A stretch of DNA of 5,482 bases from Anaerolineae bacterium (GTDB lineage Bacteria; Chloroflexota; Anaerolineae; Aggregatilineales; UBA2796): the NCBI GenBank assembly GCA_020851855.1, contig JADZBY010000134.1, positions 1-5,482 of the forward strand, given 5' to 3'. Below the pieces are notes generated by a model. That model was not told the origin of the DNA and made no database searches. It saw only the letters and a program-made list of their open reading frames with translations. Both the position numbers and the translations under genes were made by a program. Positions 1 through 5,017 of the stretch are shown piece after piece (within the stretch, counting starts at the first letter, position 1; every line of letters begins with the position of its first letter).

Positions 1-2
1 AC

Positions 3-164
3 GGACAAGCAAGGGTTCCGGCGGTAGGGGAGCGCAAGCAGGGTCGTTCTGAGTGGGGTCCATACACGCCGGCAGAGGGCATGACGCTATTCGACCTGCT
101 GCCCGGTCAGGCAGCGGGTGTCACGCTCGTGTGGCCGTGGGCTGGCGAGCGCATGGGAGCTTGA
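3..164 (+). CDS. C-terminal end of an unrecognised protein (partial)
   Basis: This is the only frame on either strand that stays open from the left edge to the TGA at 162-164. It gives about 53 residues with no start codon in the window, so the gene enters from the left. The segment contains Trp-Gly-Pro-Tyr-Thr-Pro near its middle and ends in a Trp-Pro-Trp-Ala-rich tail. Third codon positions are mostly G or C, as in the parA gene and unlike the VOC and merR genes next door. I recognise no domain. It could be the end of a gene of the same mobile element, but that is only inference from its base composition. Confidence 0.4.
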   Translation, partial: GQARVPAVGERKQGRSEWGPYTPAEGMTLFDLLPGQAAGVTLVWPWAGERMGA

Positions 165-338
165 GGGTGGGTGAGTAGCGGTTTACCGTTCAACCAGTTC
201 CGGGTTCCTCGAGGTAACCAAGATGTAGATGTACCAATGAAATGCAAGTACACAAATCTTCACGCATGCGAATCAAAAGGGGATTGTGGAATCCCCTTAG
301 CAAAGCGTATTGGCGCACCCGTTTAGGTTCTGTTTTGT
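165..338. other. Intergenic stretch with imperfect palindrome at 203-219
   Basis: No gene is seen here. Bases 203-219 form an imperfect palindrome: GGTT, the 8-bp palindrome CCTCGAGG at 207-214, then AACC after a one-base bulge. Bases 222-233 are two tandem copies of GATGTA, and 263-270 is the palindrome CGCATGCG. Base composition drops from GC-rich to AT-rich along this stretch, so it may mark the edge between the element's own DNA and the VOC/merR cassette. The terminator at 273-298 is listed separately. Confidence 0.3.
273..298 (-). terminator. Intrinsic terminator of the VOC gene
   Basis: A perfect 9-bp stem (277-285 AAGGGGATT against 290-298 AATCCCCTT) encloses a 4-base loop. Read on the minus strand the stem runs directly into TTTT (276-273) and further T-rich sequence. 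It lies about 40 bases past the stop codon of the minus-strand VOC gene, which is where a Rho-independent terminator is expected. The plus-strand side has no T run, so it works in one direction only. Confidence 0.75.
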
Positions 339-1052
339 CTATCGGTGCTCGGAAACAAGCTCCGCTGTTCGTGCAAGTTCCTCTGCAATGCCAGCCTGCT
401 CGTCATCGCTCAGGGTGATAGACTGGGCAGCCTCAAGAGATGATTGGGCAAGGCTATAGTTGTTGAGCCGTACAGCCAATTCCGCACGATAAAGCAGTGC
501 GCGTACTCGGTCAATTGCCGGAGCATCTCTGAATCGTGCGATTCCATTCTCAAGCGACTTGAGTGCCATTGCATCGTCACCACGCGCATCTCCAAGTCGG
601 GCAGCGACAAGCACGATCTGCGCCAGCTCTGTTACTTTTTCACTCCCTTCCTGTTCTTCTTCTGTGTCACCGGCTTCATAAACCCGCAACCAGTTTCCGC
701 CGACGTCAACTACACTGAATCCGCGTACAGTTCCGTATTTTTTACGTGGGCGCAAAATCCGTGGTATGCCAGCAACAGGCAATTTTCCGTAAGCTGCCCG
801 CAACCCATTTGCGAAAGCGTGATATAGCGCATCAGGATCGGGAACAACAACGATTACACTGCCATAGGAGTCTTCAGGGACAAAGTTCTCCATGCCAAAG
901 AGGTGAATTTGTATATCATCCCGTGCGACGACTGCACTCGGATTGGGACGAAGCTGCCGATACGTGCGCCTAAATCCCAGCGCATTGTAGAAAGCAATTG
1001 CCTCATCAATATCTCGGCATGGAAACATTGGGTAAGTACGTTCGTTTGCCAT
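339..1052 (-). CDS. VOC-family (glyoxalase/bleomycin-resistance fold) protein with helical-repeat C-terminus
   Basis: The 237-residue product has a vicinal-oxygen-chelate domain at residues 5-127. The opening strand-helix motif is CRDIDEAIAFYNALGF (12-27), then IQIHLFG (47-53), the strand SVIVVVPDPD (65-74) and a closing GGNWLRVYE (118-126), as in bleomycin-binding proteins. Residues 128-237 are mostly alanine- and leucine-rich helices resembling one or two TPR-type repeats, after an acidic EEEQEG linker. Family members bind small molecules or metals; some sequester bleomycin-type antibiotics, others are enzymes. The usual metal-binding His near the N-terminus is not obvious, which favours binding over catalysis, but this is inference. 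The ATG start follows a weak AAAGGG. The gene lies 99 bases downstream of merR on the same strand and ends before a terminator. Substrate unknown. Confidence 0.85.
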   Translation of the reverse strand: MANERTYPMFPCRDIDEAIAFYNALGFRRTYRQLRPNPSAVVARDDIQIHLFGMENFVPEDSYGSVIVVVPDPDALYHAFANGLRAAYGKLPVAGIPRILRPRKKYGTVRGFSVVDVGGNWLRVYEAGDTEEEQEGSEKVTELAQIVLVAARLGDARGDDAMALKSLENGIARFRDAPAIDRVRALLYRAELAVRLNNYSLAQSSLEAAQSITLSDDEQAGIAEELARTAELVSEHR

Positions 1053-1096
1053 GGGTCAATATAGCCCTTTCGAAATACCGAGCAATGCGAAGTTAT

Positions 1097-1119
1097 CCAC
1101 CTTCAGTATAGAAGGGTGG
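1097..1119 (-). promoter_or_regulatory. Dyad in the merR-VOC gap, candidate MerR operator
   Basis: On the minus strand the sequence is CCACCCTTC, a short spacer containing TATACT, then GAAGGTGG. The arms pair over 8 of 9 positions with one bulged base. There is no T run after it, so it is not a good terminator for merR. MerR-family regulators are known to bind dyads inside a long promoter spacer, and the dyad lies 45-67 bases upstream of the VOC start codon, which fits that role. I could not assign convincing -35 and -10 boxes around it. Confidence 0.4.
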
Positions 1120-1124
1120 TGTAA

Positions 1125-1139
1125 TGATGGAGACTTTTA
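1125..1139 (+). repeat. Left copy of a 15-bp inverted repeat bracketing merR
   Basis: TGATGGAGACTTTTA on the plus strand matches the minus strand at 1969-1955 (TGATGTAGACTTTTA) at 14 of 15 positions. It lies just past the merR stop codon and just upstream (minus sense) of the dyad at 1097-1119. The pair could be regulator binding sites or the ends of a small insertion. Confidence 0.4.
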
Positions 1140-1151
1140 TGACCAAGTCAG

Positions 1152-1916
1152 TTAGTGGCTTTGAGACAAGTCCGTGAGCAGTTCGATCTGTTGGATGATA
1201 GTTTTTGCACGCTCTTCCAAGGTCACTAGGCTAGATAGCCAATGATCGGCAATAACTTCAATCGCTGGATTTGCACTGTCTTCCAAAGATAAGTCGAGTA
1301 CTGCGGGCAAATTGTGACGTACTCCCTCATCAAATCGCTTCAACATGGTCAGTATTGCCATCACGCTAAAGCCTGCCCGAAGCAATGTGCGGATAACCCG
1401 CAGGCGTCCAAATTCGATGCTGCCGTATTGTCTATGGCCGCTAGCTGGATCACGCGGCACATGGATCAGACCATTGCGTTCCCAATTACGTAACATATCG
1501 ACGGAGACATCCAGGTGAGCCGCTACCTGACGGATTTGCATCGGCTGCCGGGAAGGCTCAAACGGATGACCGCTTGCCCAGCGCTCCAGAAAGCGGATAG
1601 CTGCTTCTGTATGTGTCCGTTCGACCCGGACATGAGCCAGATAGCGATAAGCCAGTTCTATTGCCATGTCCAATTCATTCCGCGCTGCACTTCTGACAAG
1701 ATCAGTGAGCATCGCCTTATCGCCCAAATAGGGCCAGCGAATGGCGAGATGAGCAAGCCGCGCCTGTTCCAAATGAAGGCGTGTGTATTGGCGATAGTTC
1801 TTTGCGTTTCGTGGAACAGGCGCGAGAAACCCATCCGCTTCATAAAGGCGAATGGTGTTAACGTGGACTCCGATCACCCTTGCAAGGTCGATTGTCCGGA
1901 GAGATTTTGGCGACAT
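1152..1916 (-). CDS. MerR-family transcription regulator with two HTH domains
   Basis: The 254-residue product carries two MerR-type winged helix-turn-helix domains. The first spans about residues 7-62, with VHVNTIRLYEADGFLAPVPR and then NYRQY. The second spans about 126-196, with VSVDMLRNWERNGLIHVPR and HRQY. Both show the typical recognition helix followed by a Tyr/Trp-Glu turn and an Arg-Gln-Tyr wing. The C-terminal 30 residues (about 222-250) form a leucine/isoleucine-rich helix suited to dimerisation, rather than a large ligand domain. Most MerR proteins have one N-terminal HTH and dimerise, so a tandem arrangement is less usual. It lies upstream of the VOC gene on the same strand with a 99-base gap, and probably controls that gene and itself. 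The ligand is unknown. The ATG at 1916 has only a weak ribosome binding site (GGA about 13 bases upstream). Confidence 0.85.
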   Translation of the reverse strand: MSPKSLRTIDLARVIGVHVNTIRLYEADGFLAPVPRNAKNYRQYTRLHLEQARLAHLAIRWPYLGDKAMLTDLVRSAARNELDMAIELAYRYLAHVRVERTHTEAAIRFLERWASGHPFEPSRQPMQIRQVAAHLDVSVDMLRNWERNGLIHVPRDPASGHRQYGSIEFGRLRVIRTLLRAGFSVMAILTMLKRFDEGVRHNLPAVLDLSLEDSANPAIEVIADHWLSSLVTLEERAKTIIQQIELLTDLSQSH

Positions 1917-1954
1917 TACCGCATTCCAACAGGCGAATTATGACTGCCTTACTC

Positions 1955-1969
1955 TAAAAGTCTACATCA
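1955..1969 (-). repeat. Right copy of the 15-bp inverted repeat bracketing merR
   Basis: On the minus strand this reads TGATGTAGACTTTTA, differing at one base from 1125-1139. It lies about 40 bases upstream of the merR start codon, a position suited to an autoregulatory operator or promoter element. No confident -35/-10 pair is visible around it. Confidence 0.4.
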
Positions 1970-2017
1970 AATACTAACCAGGTTTGGCGACGGCTTGATA
2001 GGCTGACACGACTTGGA

Positions 2018-2290
2018 TTACCCTCTAGTGCCGTAATACGCAGCATATTCGATGCACGCTTCGAACGTATTGGGGAACTCCGGGACATACTGCGAAAGCT
2101 CTTTGGTGGCAGCCAATTTGCCAGTAGCTTGCAGGGCGACAACCCGCAGCGCACGCGGTATCCGAAGTCGTTCATGATCGTGAAAGACACGGATGGCAAT
2201 GCTTCCCATGGCATTTCCGCTTTTGTCGAATGCCTTACTCACGAACCAACGCTGCCGGTCTGTGTCATCACCTCCCCACTCACGCGAGTC
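2018..2290 (-). pseudogene. Unidentified C-terminal protein segment fused in frame to an M20 peptidase fragment
   Basis: The minus frame runs about 90 codons to a TAA at 2018-2020, entering directly from the M20 fragment at 2291 without a start codon of its own. A GTG at 2242 could start a 74-residue protein. The segment holds SGNAMGSIAIRVFHDHE, then RALRVVALQATGKLAATKEL, and ends in FPNTFEACIEYAAYYG. It looks like real coding sequence: charged and hydrophobic residues alternate sensibly and no stop interrupts it. It does not match the part of an M20 enzyme that should follow, so a rearrangement junction near 2290 is likely. I do not recognise the family. The plus strand is also open here, but that frame looks like an antisense shadow. 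Confidence 0.4.
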
Positions 2291-2475
2291 GGAAAAGCCG
2301 CCAAACTCTCCGATGGCGCACTTTATGTCCTGGAATAGATCCGTTCGCTGTTCAGCCAGGTACTTCGCGCCGACGAATCCCCCGTCTCTTCGTCACCGAC
2401 CGCGACGAGCACAACATCGCCCGCTGGCCTGACCTGCTCACTCATCAGCCTGAGCAGCGCGGAGAGCATCATCCG
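2291..2475 (-). pseudogene. Catalytic-centre fragment of an M20-family metallopeptidase, frameshifted
   Basis: The first part (2475-2383) reads LLRLMSEQVRPAGDVVLVAV then GDEETG. The second part, in the next frame, reads GGFVGAKYLAEQRTDLF and then CAIGEFGGFS. Joined, this is the M20 (ArgE/DapE/carboxypeptidase-S-like) segment in which the DEE motif supplies the catalytic Glu and a metal-ligand Glu. The frames join if one G is added to the G5 run at 2379-2383 (C run on the plus strand). Only about 62 residues of a family that is usually 350-450 long remain. The upstream metal-binding half is missing (TGA at 2476-2478), and so is everything after GEFGGFS. Such enzymes hydrolyse N-acyl or peptide bonds in the cytoplasm, but this copy cannot. 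Confidence 0.6.
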
Positions 2476-2704
2476 TCAGGGTTGCCAATAACTCGAGCTG
2501 CGCTACGTTGTCCGCGCCTATGGGTGGATAACCCTGAGCGGTAACCGTAACAAGTGGAACCGAAAGTACCAATGCTGCGATGCGAAGGCGGGGGCAGTTT
2601 CGCGGCTGGATTACCCCATGAACAGGCAAATGCCCCGCAACCACCCTGCAAACAAGGATGAGCAGGAGAGCGGCAGGGGAAAAGCGGGGCGACCTGAAAA
2701 CCAA
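2438..2704 (-). pseudogene. Signal-peptide end of a secreted WD40-type protein, truncated
   Basis: The recognisable part is residues 40-82 of this frame (about 2587-2459). It is a hydrophobic leader LRIAALVLSVPLVTVTAQ, then GYPPIGADNVAQLELLATLT. A leader followed by a proline/isoleucine patch, AxNxAQLxxLATL and then WD40 blades is a pattern I associate with exported WD40 proteins of Chloroflexota. Here the sequence breaks off before the first blade and runs into the M20 fragment, whose frame overlaps it at 2441-2475. There is no good ATG: the frame only opens at a TTG that lies against the T tail of a hairpin at 2706-2730, so the true start is lost or frameshifted. The WD40 identity rests on a short stretch. 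Confidence 0.4.
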
Positions 2705-2730
2705 AGAACCAGCAGACTTTCTGCTGGTTC
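2701..2730 (-). terminator. Strong hairpin terminator, minus-strand orientation
   Basis: A perfect 11-bp stem (2706-2716 GAACCAGCAGA against 2720-2730) has a 3-base loop. On the minus strand it is followed by TTTGGTTTTC (2705-2696), a U-rich tail. It would end a transcript coming from the right on the minus strand, but no minus-strand gene ends here now, so its gene may have been deleted. It could also insulate the graveyard from readthrough. Confidence 0.6.
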
Positions 2731-2879
2731 ACTTCCCGGAACATCAGGTGCCCCTACGCATACTGGAGATGAACCAGTACGCTTTCCCCAGATTGACTCT
2801 CCCCTTCGTTGAGCTGACTGCCTATCCTCAGCGCTCCGCCCTGGAGCCGCTTCTGCCGTTGACTGAATGTAGTTCTTGC

Positions 2880-2915
2880 GGTGCGCGGGAGAGGTGCAGC
2901 CTCCTCCCGCACACC
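2880..2915. repeat. Long GC-rich inverted repeat upstream of parA
   Basis: GGTGCGCGGGAG (2880-2891) pairs with CTCCCGCACACC (2904-2915) at 11 of 12 positions. Inside it AGG pairs with CCT around a 5-base loop, with one bulged C. There is no T run on either side, so it is not a typical terminator. Lying 115 bases upstream of parA, it could be a ParA/ParB operator, a centromere-like site or a leader-RNA structure. Only one copy is seen, whereas centromere sites are usually clustered. Confidence 0.45.
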
Positions 2916-3016
2916 TGAAAGACTCGCTGAAACGGCAGCAAGGCTTCTGTGGCAGAGTGTATCACAGCCCCCGAGAGCGCTTGCTACCCCAGCGACATCG
3001 TCAACCGGTTCGGCTG

Positions 3017-3021
3017 AGGAG
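3017..3021 (+). promoter_or_regulatory. parA ribosome binding site
   Basis: AGGAG lies 8 bases before the ATG at 3030. It supports this start over the later in-frame codons, as does the fact that the Walker A motif begins at residue 11, the usual distance for ParA proteins without an extra N-terminal domain. Confidence 0.7.
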
Positions 3022-3029
3022 TAGGCGAC

Positions 3030-3848
3030 ATGTCCCATATCTTCGTTTTCACCAACCACAAAGGTGGCGTCGGGAAGTCGACGTCGGCCACCAATATCGC
3101 GCTGGGCGTCGCGAGTGTCCTCAAGAGCAGCGGCGCGTCCAAAGCGCAGGTTCTGCTCATCGACACGGATAGCCAGGCACACGCGACACTCGTCACGACG
3201 GGACGCAGCAACTACGGCAGTCAGGATAGCCTGTACGCGGTGCTGATGGCAGAGCGGCAGGACGCTGCGCGTGTGCTAACCGAGTGCATCGTGCGCAGCG
3301 AGTGGGATGAGGCTCTGCACATCCTGCCCGCGTCATCGATGCTGGAAGGCGCGGAGCGTGAGCTGATGGGCGTGCCCGGCGCGCCGTACCGCATCAGCGA
3401 CCCGCTCAGCAAGATCGCCAGCCACTACGCGGCGGTCGTCATCGACACTCATCCTTCGTTCTCGCTCCTCACGGAAATGGTCGTTATCGCGGCGACGGAT
3501 GCCATCATCCCTGTCGAGCCGCGCTACCTCGAAACGGTCGGCCTCTTGTCCGTCATCCACAAGATCAACGACATCCGCGATGGCTGGCGCATCGCCGACT
3601 TACGGGTGAGCGGCATCCTCGTCACCAAGATGGACTGCCGCATCAGGGGTCATGTCCAGTTGTTGGAAGGCCTGAAAAGCCATCCCATCCTGGGGAAACT
3701 ACTTTGCGGTGTCATTCCGGCCAACGAAGCCGTCTCGTATGCCCATGACGCGCATCAGAGCGTGTTCAACTACAACCCGCGAGCCTCTGCGAGCAAGGCA
3801 TACGCGGAACTGGTTGTGGCGCTCATCCGCTGCATGGCGCAGGGGTGA
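3030..3848 (+). CDS. parA: ParA-family partition ATPase
   Basis: The 272-residue product is a MinD/ParA-type P-loop ATPase. The deviant Walker A motif KGGVGKST is at residues 11-18, with the ParA signature lysine at 11. The A' region LLIDTDSQAHAT is at 42-53, where Ser-Gln-Ala-His replaces the common Pro-Gln-Gly-Asn. Walker B VVID is at 136-139, followed by Thr-His-Pro-Ser. PVEPRYLETVGL near residue 166 and an ILVTKMD-type strand near 195 complete the fold. Length and motifs look intact, and there is no N-terminal HTH, as in small type Ib-like or chromosomal ParA proteins. ParA binds DNA non-specifically when ATP-bound and moves ParB-bound DNA to daughter cells. Its stop codon is followed at once by a parB-like gene that is truncated, so the partition function is probably lost or supplied by another ParB. 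Confidence 0.9.
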   Translation: MSHIFVFTNHKGGVGKSTSATNIALGVASVLKSSGASKAQVLLIDTDSQAHATLVTTGRSNYGSQDSLYAVLMAERQDAARVLTECIVRSEWDEALHILPASSMLEGAERELMGVPGAPYRISDPLSKIASHYAAVVIDTHPSFSLLTEMVVIAATDAIIPVEPRYLETVGLLSVIHKINDIRDGWRIADLRVSGILVTKMDCRIRGHVQLLEGLKSHPILGKLLCGVIPANEAVSYAHDAHQSVFNYNPRASASKAYAELVVALIRCMAQG

Positions 3849-3856
3849 GATGCGCC

Positions 3857-4090
3857 ATGCCGAAACCAGATGCGCAGCGGGCGAGTGATCTGCTGGCCTC
3901 GATCACCGAGGAGATGCTCGGCAGAGACCTCGCCAGCGGATTGCATGACAACAACCTGCGCGTCGAGAAACTGCTGCTCGAGCTGGTGCGCCCCCACCCG
4001 GTGCAGCCGCGCCGTGTTTTGCCGGAGCGTATCCACATGCGCTTTCACTCCAATCATGTCACACCAACGCAGGCGCGACCAAGGGGATGA
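3857..4090 (+). pseudogene. parB: N-terminal fragment of a ParB-like partition protein
   Basis: Translation from ATG 3857 gives 77 residues. A GTG at 3845 overlapping the parA stop codon would add four more. AGGGGTGAG just upstream serves as ribosome binding site, so the gene is coupled to parA. Residues about 30-53 read VEKLLLELVRPHPVQPRRVL, the opening ParB/Spo0J motif in which Pro-x-Gln-Pro-Arg leads into the CTPase/clamp domain. The protein then ends abruptly after VTPTQA with RPRG and a TGA. ParB proteins normally run to 250-350 residues with an HTH domain; none of that is found in any frame downstream. The break near 4072 is probably a deletion or insertion junction with the GNAT remnant. 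A short genuine accessory protein is a less likely alternative. Confidence 0.55.
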
Positions 4091-4169
4091 TTGCCGCTTA
4101 GTGATGCGGGGAGATCGGCAGGTAGCCCGTGATCATGTTCGATTCGGCTCGTGCCCTGCTAAACTCCTA

Positions 4170-4178
4170 TAGTAGTAG
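4170..4178 (+). other. Three consecutive TAG codons before the GNAT remnant
   Basis: TAGTAGTAG lies directly in the frame of the acidic 5' portion of the GNAT remnant and closes it upstream. It may be chance, since CCTATAGTAGTAGG is also a short repeat, or it may mark the joint between the partition region and the GNAT DNA. Confidence 0.4.
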
Positions 4179-4659
4179 GCTGCACATGCAAGTTGTGATG
4201 CTGAAGACGATGAGATTGATATTCCTCAGGGGATGCAGATATGCCTTCATTTGCAGAAATTGCCATCGCCTCCCCGATATCCCGCGTTGGGTGGAAGTTC
4301 GAGATTTGTTGTTCGCTGAAGATTTGCGAGAAGAACTTTTGCATGTTGTAGCCTATTCTCCACTGGCTGCTCTATTTATTGAGGATAGGCCGGTTTCGTT
4401 CTGCTATGCGGCTTCCCAAACTGAAAGCTGGTGGGATGTATCGATTGACACCTTAGCGCCCCATCGTCGCCACGGCTATGCAGATCTGTGCTTTGCATAC
4501 TTGGCGCGACATATGCAAACTCTGGGTAAGGCTGTTGTCTGGCAATCGTTAGAATCTAATCCGGCATCTTGGCAGCTCGCGCTGAAACTTGGCTTGAAAC
4601 TTATAGATGAACTCGCCTGCTTTCGCCGCGCAGGAACTGCTCTCAATCTGTCTGTTTGA
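4179..4659 (+). pseudogene. GNAT-family N-acetyltransferase, frameshifted and 5'-truncated
   Basis: The C-terminal part (about 4276-4659) is a clear GNAT domain: AALFIEDRPVSFCYAASQTE, WWDVSIDTLAPHRRHGYADL with the acetyl-CoA loop Arg-Arg-His-Gly-Tyr-Ala, then VVWQSLESNPASWQLALKLG. Such enzymes move an acetyl group from acetyl-CoA to an amine; the substrate is unknown. The same frame runs back to a GTG at 4129, but residues 1-46 look unlike protein. In the frame one base away, 4179-4275 reads CDAEDDEIDIPQGMQI then LHLQKLPSPP, and removing one C from the CCCC run at 4272-4275 gives a smooth LPSPPDIPRWVEVRDLL. The original gene was therefore probably longer, lost its 5' end and gained one base. 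If the C run is a sequencing error, only the 5' truncation remains. Confidence 0.65.
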
Positions 4660-4801
4660 AGACTGGACGTGCAATCAACTCCTGCTCTAGCCTACCCGTG
4701 ATTAGGCGGGTCCAAGAGTCGATATCGAGGTCAATTTCGTAGGCGGTCGGCCCACCTGCGCAGCACGTCTTTCGCACCAACATCGCCGCTTGACCCGCTG
4801 A
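4660..4801. other. Intergenic stretch between GNAT and primase remnants
   Basis: I see no gene here. A weak hairpin (GCCTA at 4690-4694 with TAGGC at 4703-4707) follows the GNAT stop codon but lacks a T run. The primase frame is closed upstream by the TGA at 4799-4801; the missing primase N-terminus may once have occupied this stretch. Confidence 0.3.
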
Positions 4802-5017
4802 CTACAAATAGGAAACCCACGCCTCGAACACGGGCACTTCTGCGAACTGCGCATCCCTGGCGTGCAGGGAAAACGCACCGACAGTGGCTACTTCACCGAT
4901 TTGCTCGCCGGCGTTGCCGCGGTCTATGAGAACCGCGCGGAAGGCATCTACATCACCCTCAATCCCGTTCAGCCTGCCCTGCTGGCGCGCGGCAGCAACC
5001 GCGTGCGCGAGTACGCG
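4802..5017 (+). pseudogene. N-terminal fragment of a plasmid/phage primase-helicase
   Basis: This frame reads HFCELRIPGVQGK, TDSGYFTDLLAGVAAVYENR and GIYITLNPVQPALLARGSNR, then VREYA. The pattern 'fELRi ... GyFtD ... gvYiTLNPVnPaLLARaaNR' is the opening of archaeo-eukaryotic-type primases found with D5/P4-like helicases on plasmids and phages. A TGA at 4799-4801 closes the frame upstream, and no ATG is well placed, so the extreme N-terminus is lost. After VREYA at 5017 the frame holds noise to its stop at 5161, and homology continues in another frame. The primase catalytic core that should follow is absent. Confidence 0.6.

Larger units (their letters stand above)
2731..3029. other. Upstream region of parA without a supported gene
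   Basis: This stretch of nearly 300 bases separates the minus-strand remnants from parA. It holds the long imperfect hairpin at 2880-2915 and the parA ribosome binding site. A plus frame starting at ATG 2658 is open across it to 2918 (86 codons), but it overlaps the hairpin terminator and resembles nothing I know. Any parA promoter must lie here; no convincing -35/-10 pair is seen. Confidence 0.4.

Noticed and set aside
444..973. Plus-strand ORFs of 127 and 75 codons inside the VOC gene
   Set aside because: They are shadows of the minus-strand VOC gene, which has a clear domain, start and terminator.
1515..1943. 142-codon plus-strand ORF over the merR gene
   Set aside because: It is antisense to both MerR HTH domains and has no recognisable features.
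1960..2338. Plus-strand frame open for about 126 codons across the unidentified remnant
   Set aside because: It has no well-placed ATG or ribosome binding site and lies exactly antisense to the minus-strand frame. Its product, with LFGGSQFASSLQ and similar stretches, resembles nothing known, while the minus frame continues from recognisable M20 sequence.
2658..2918. 86-codon plus-strand ORF with a Cys-rich end (CSSCGARERC)
   Set aside because: It runs through the perfect hairpin terminator and the parA upstream hairpin and lacks a recognisable domain, so it was not listed as a gene. It would be worth a database search.
2754..3182. 142-codon minus-strand ORF over the parA start
   Set aside because: It is antisense to the parA P-loop region and mirrors its codons; ParA is unambiguous on the plus strand.
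4720..4780. Possible hairpin or tRNA-like structure between GNAT and primase remnants
   Set aside because: The pairing is broken by mismatches and no tRNA anticodon arm or T-arm consensus is seen.
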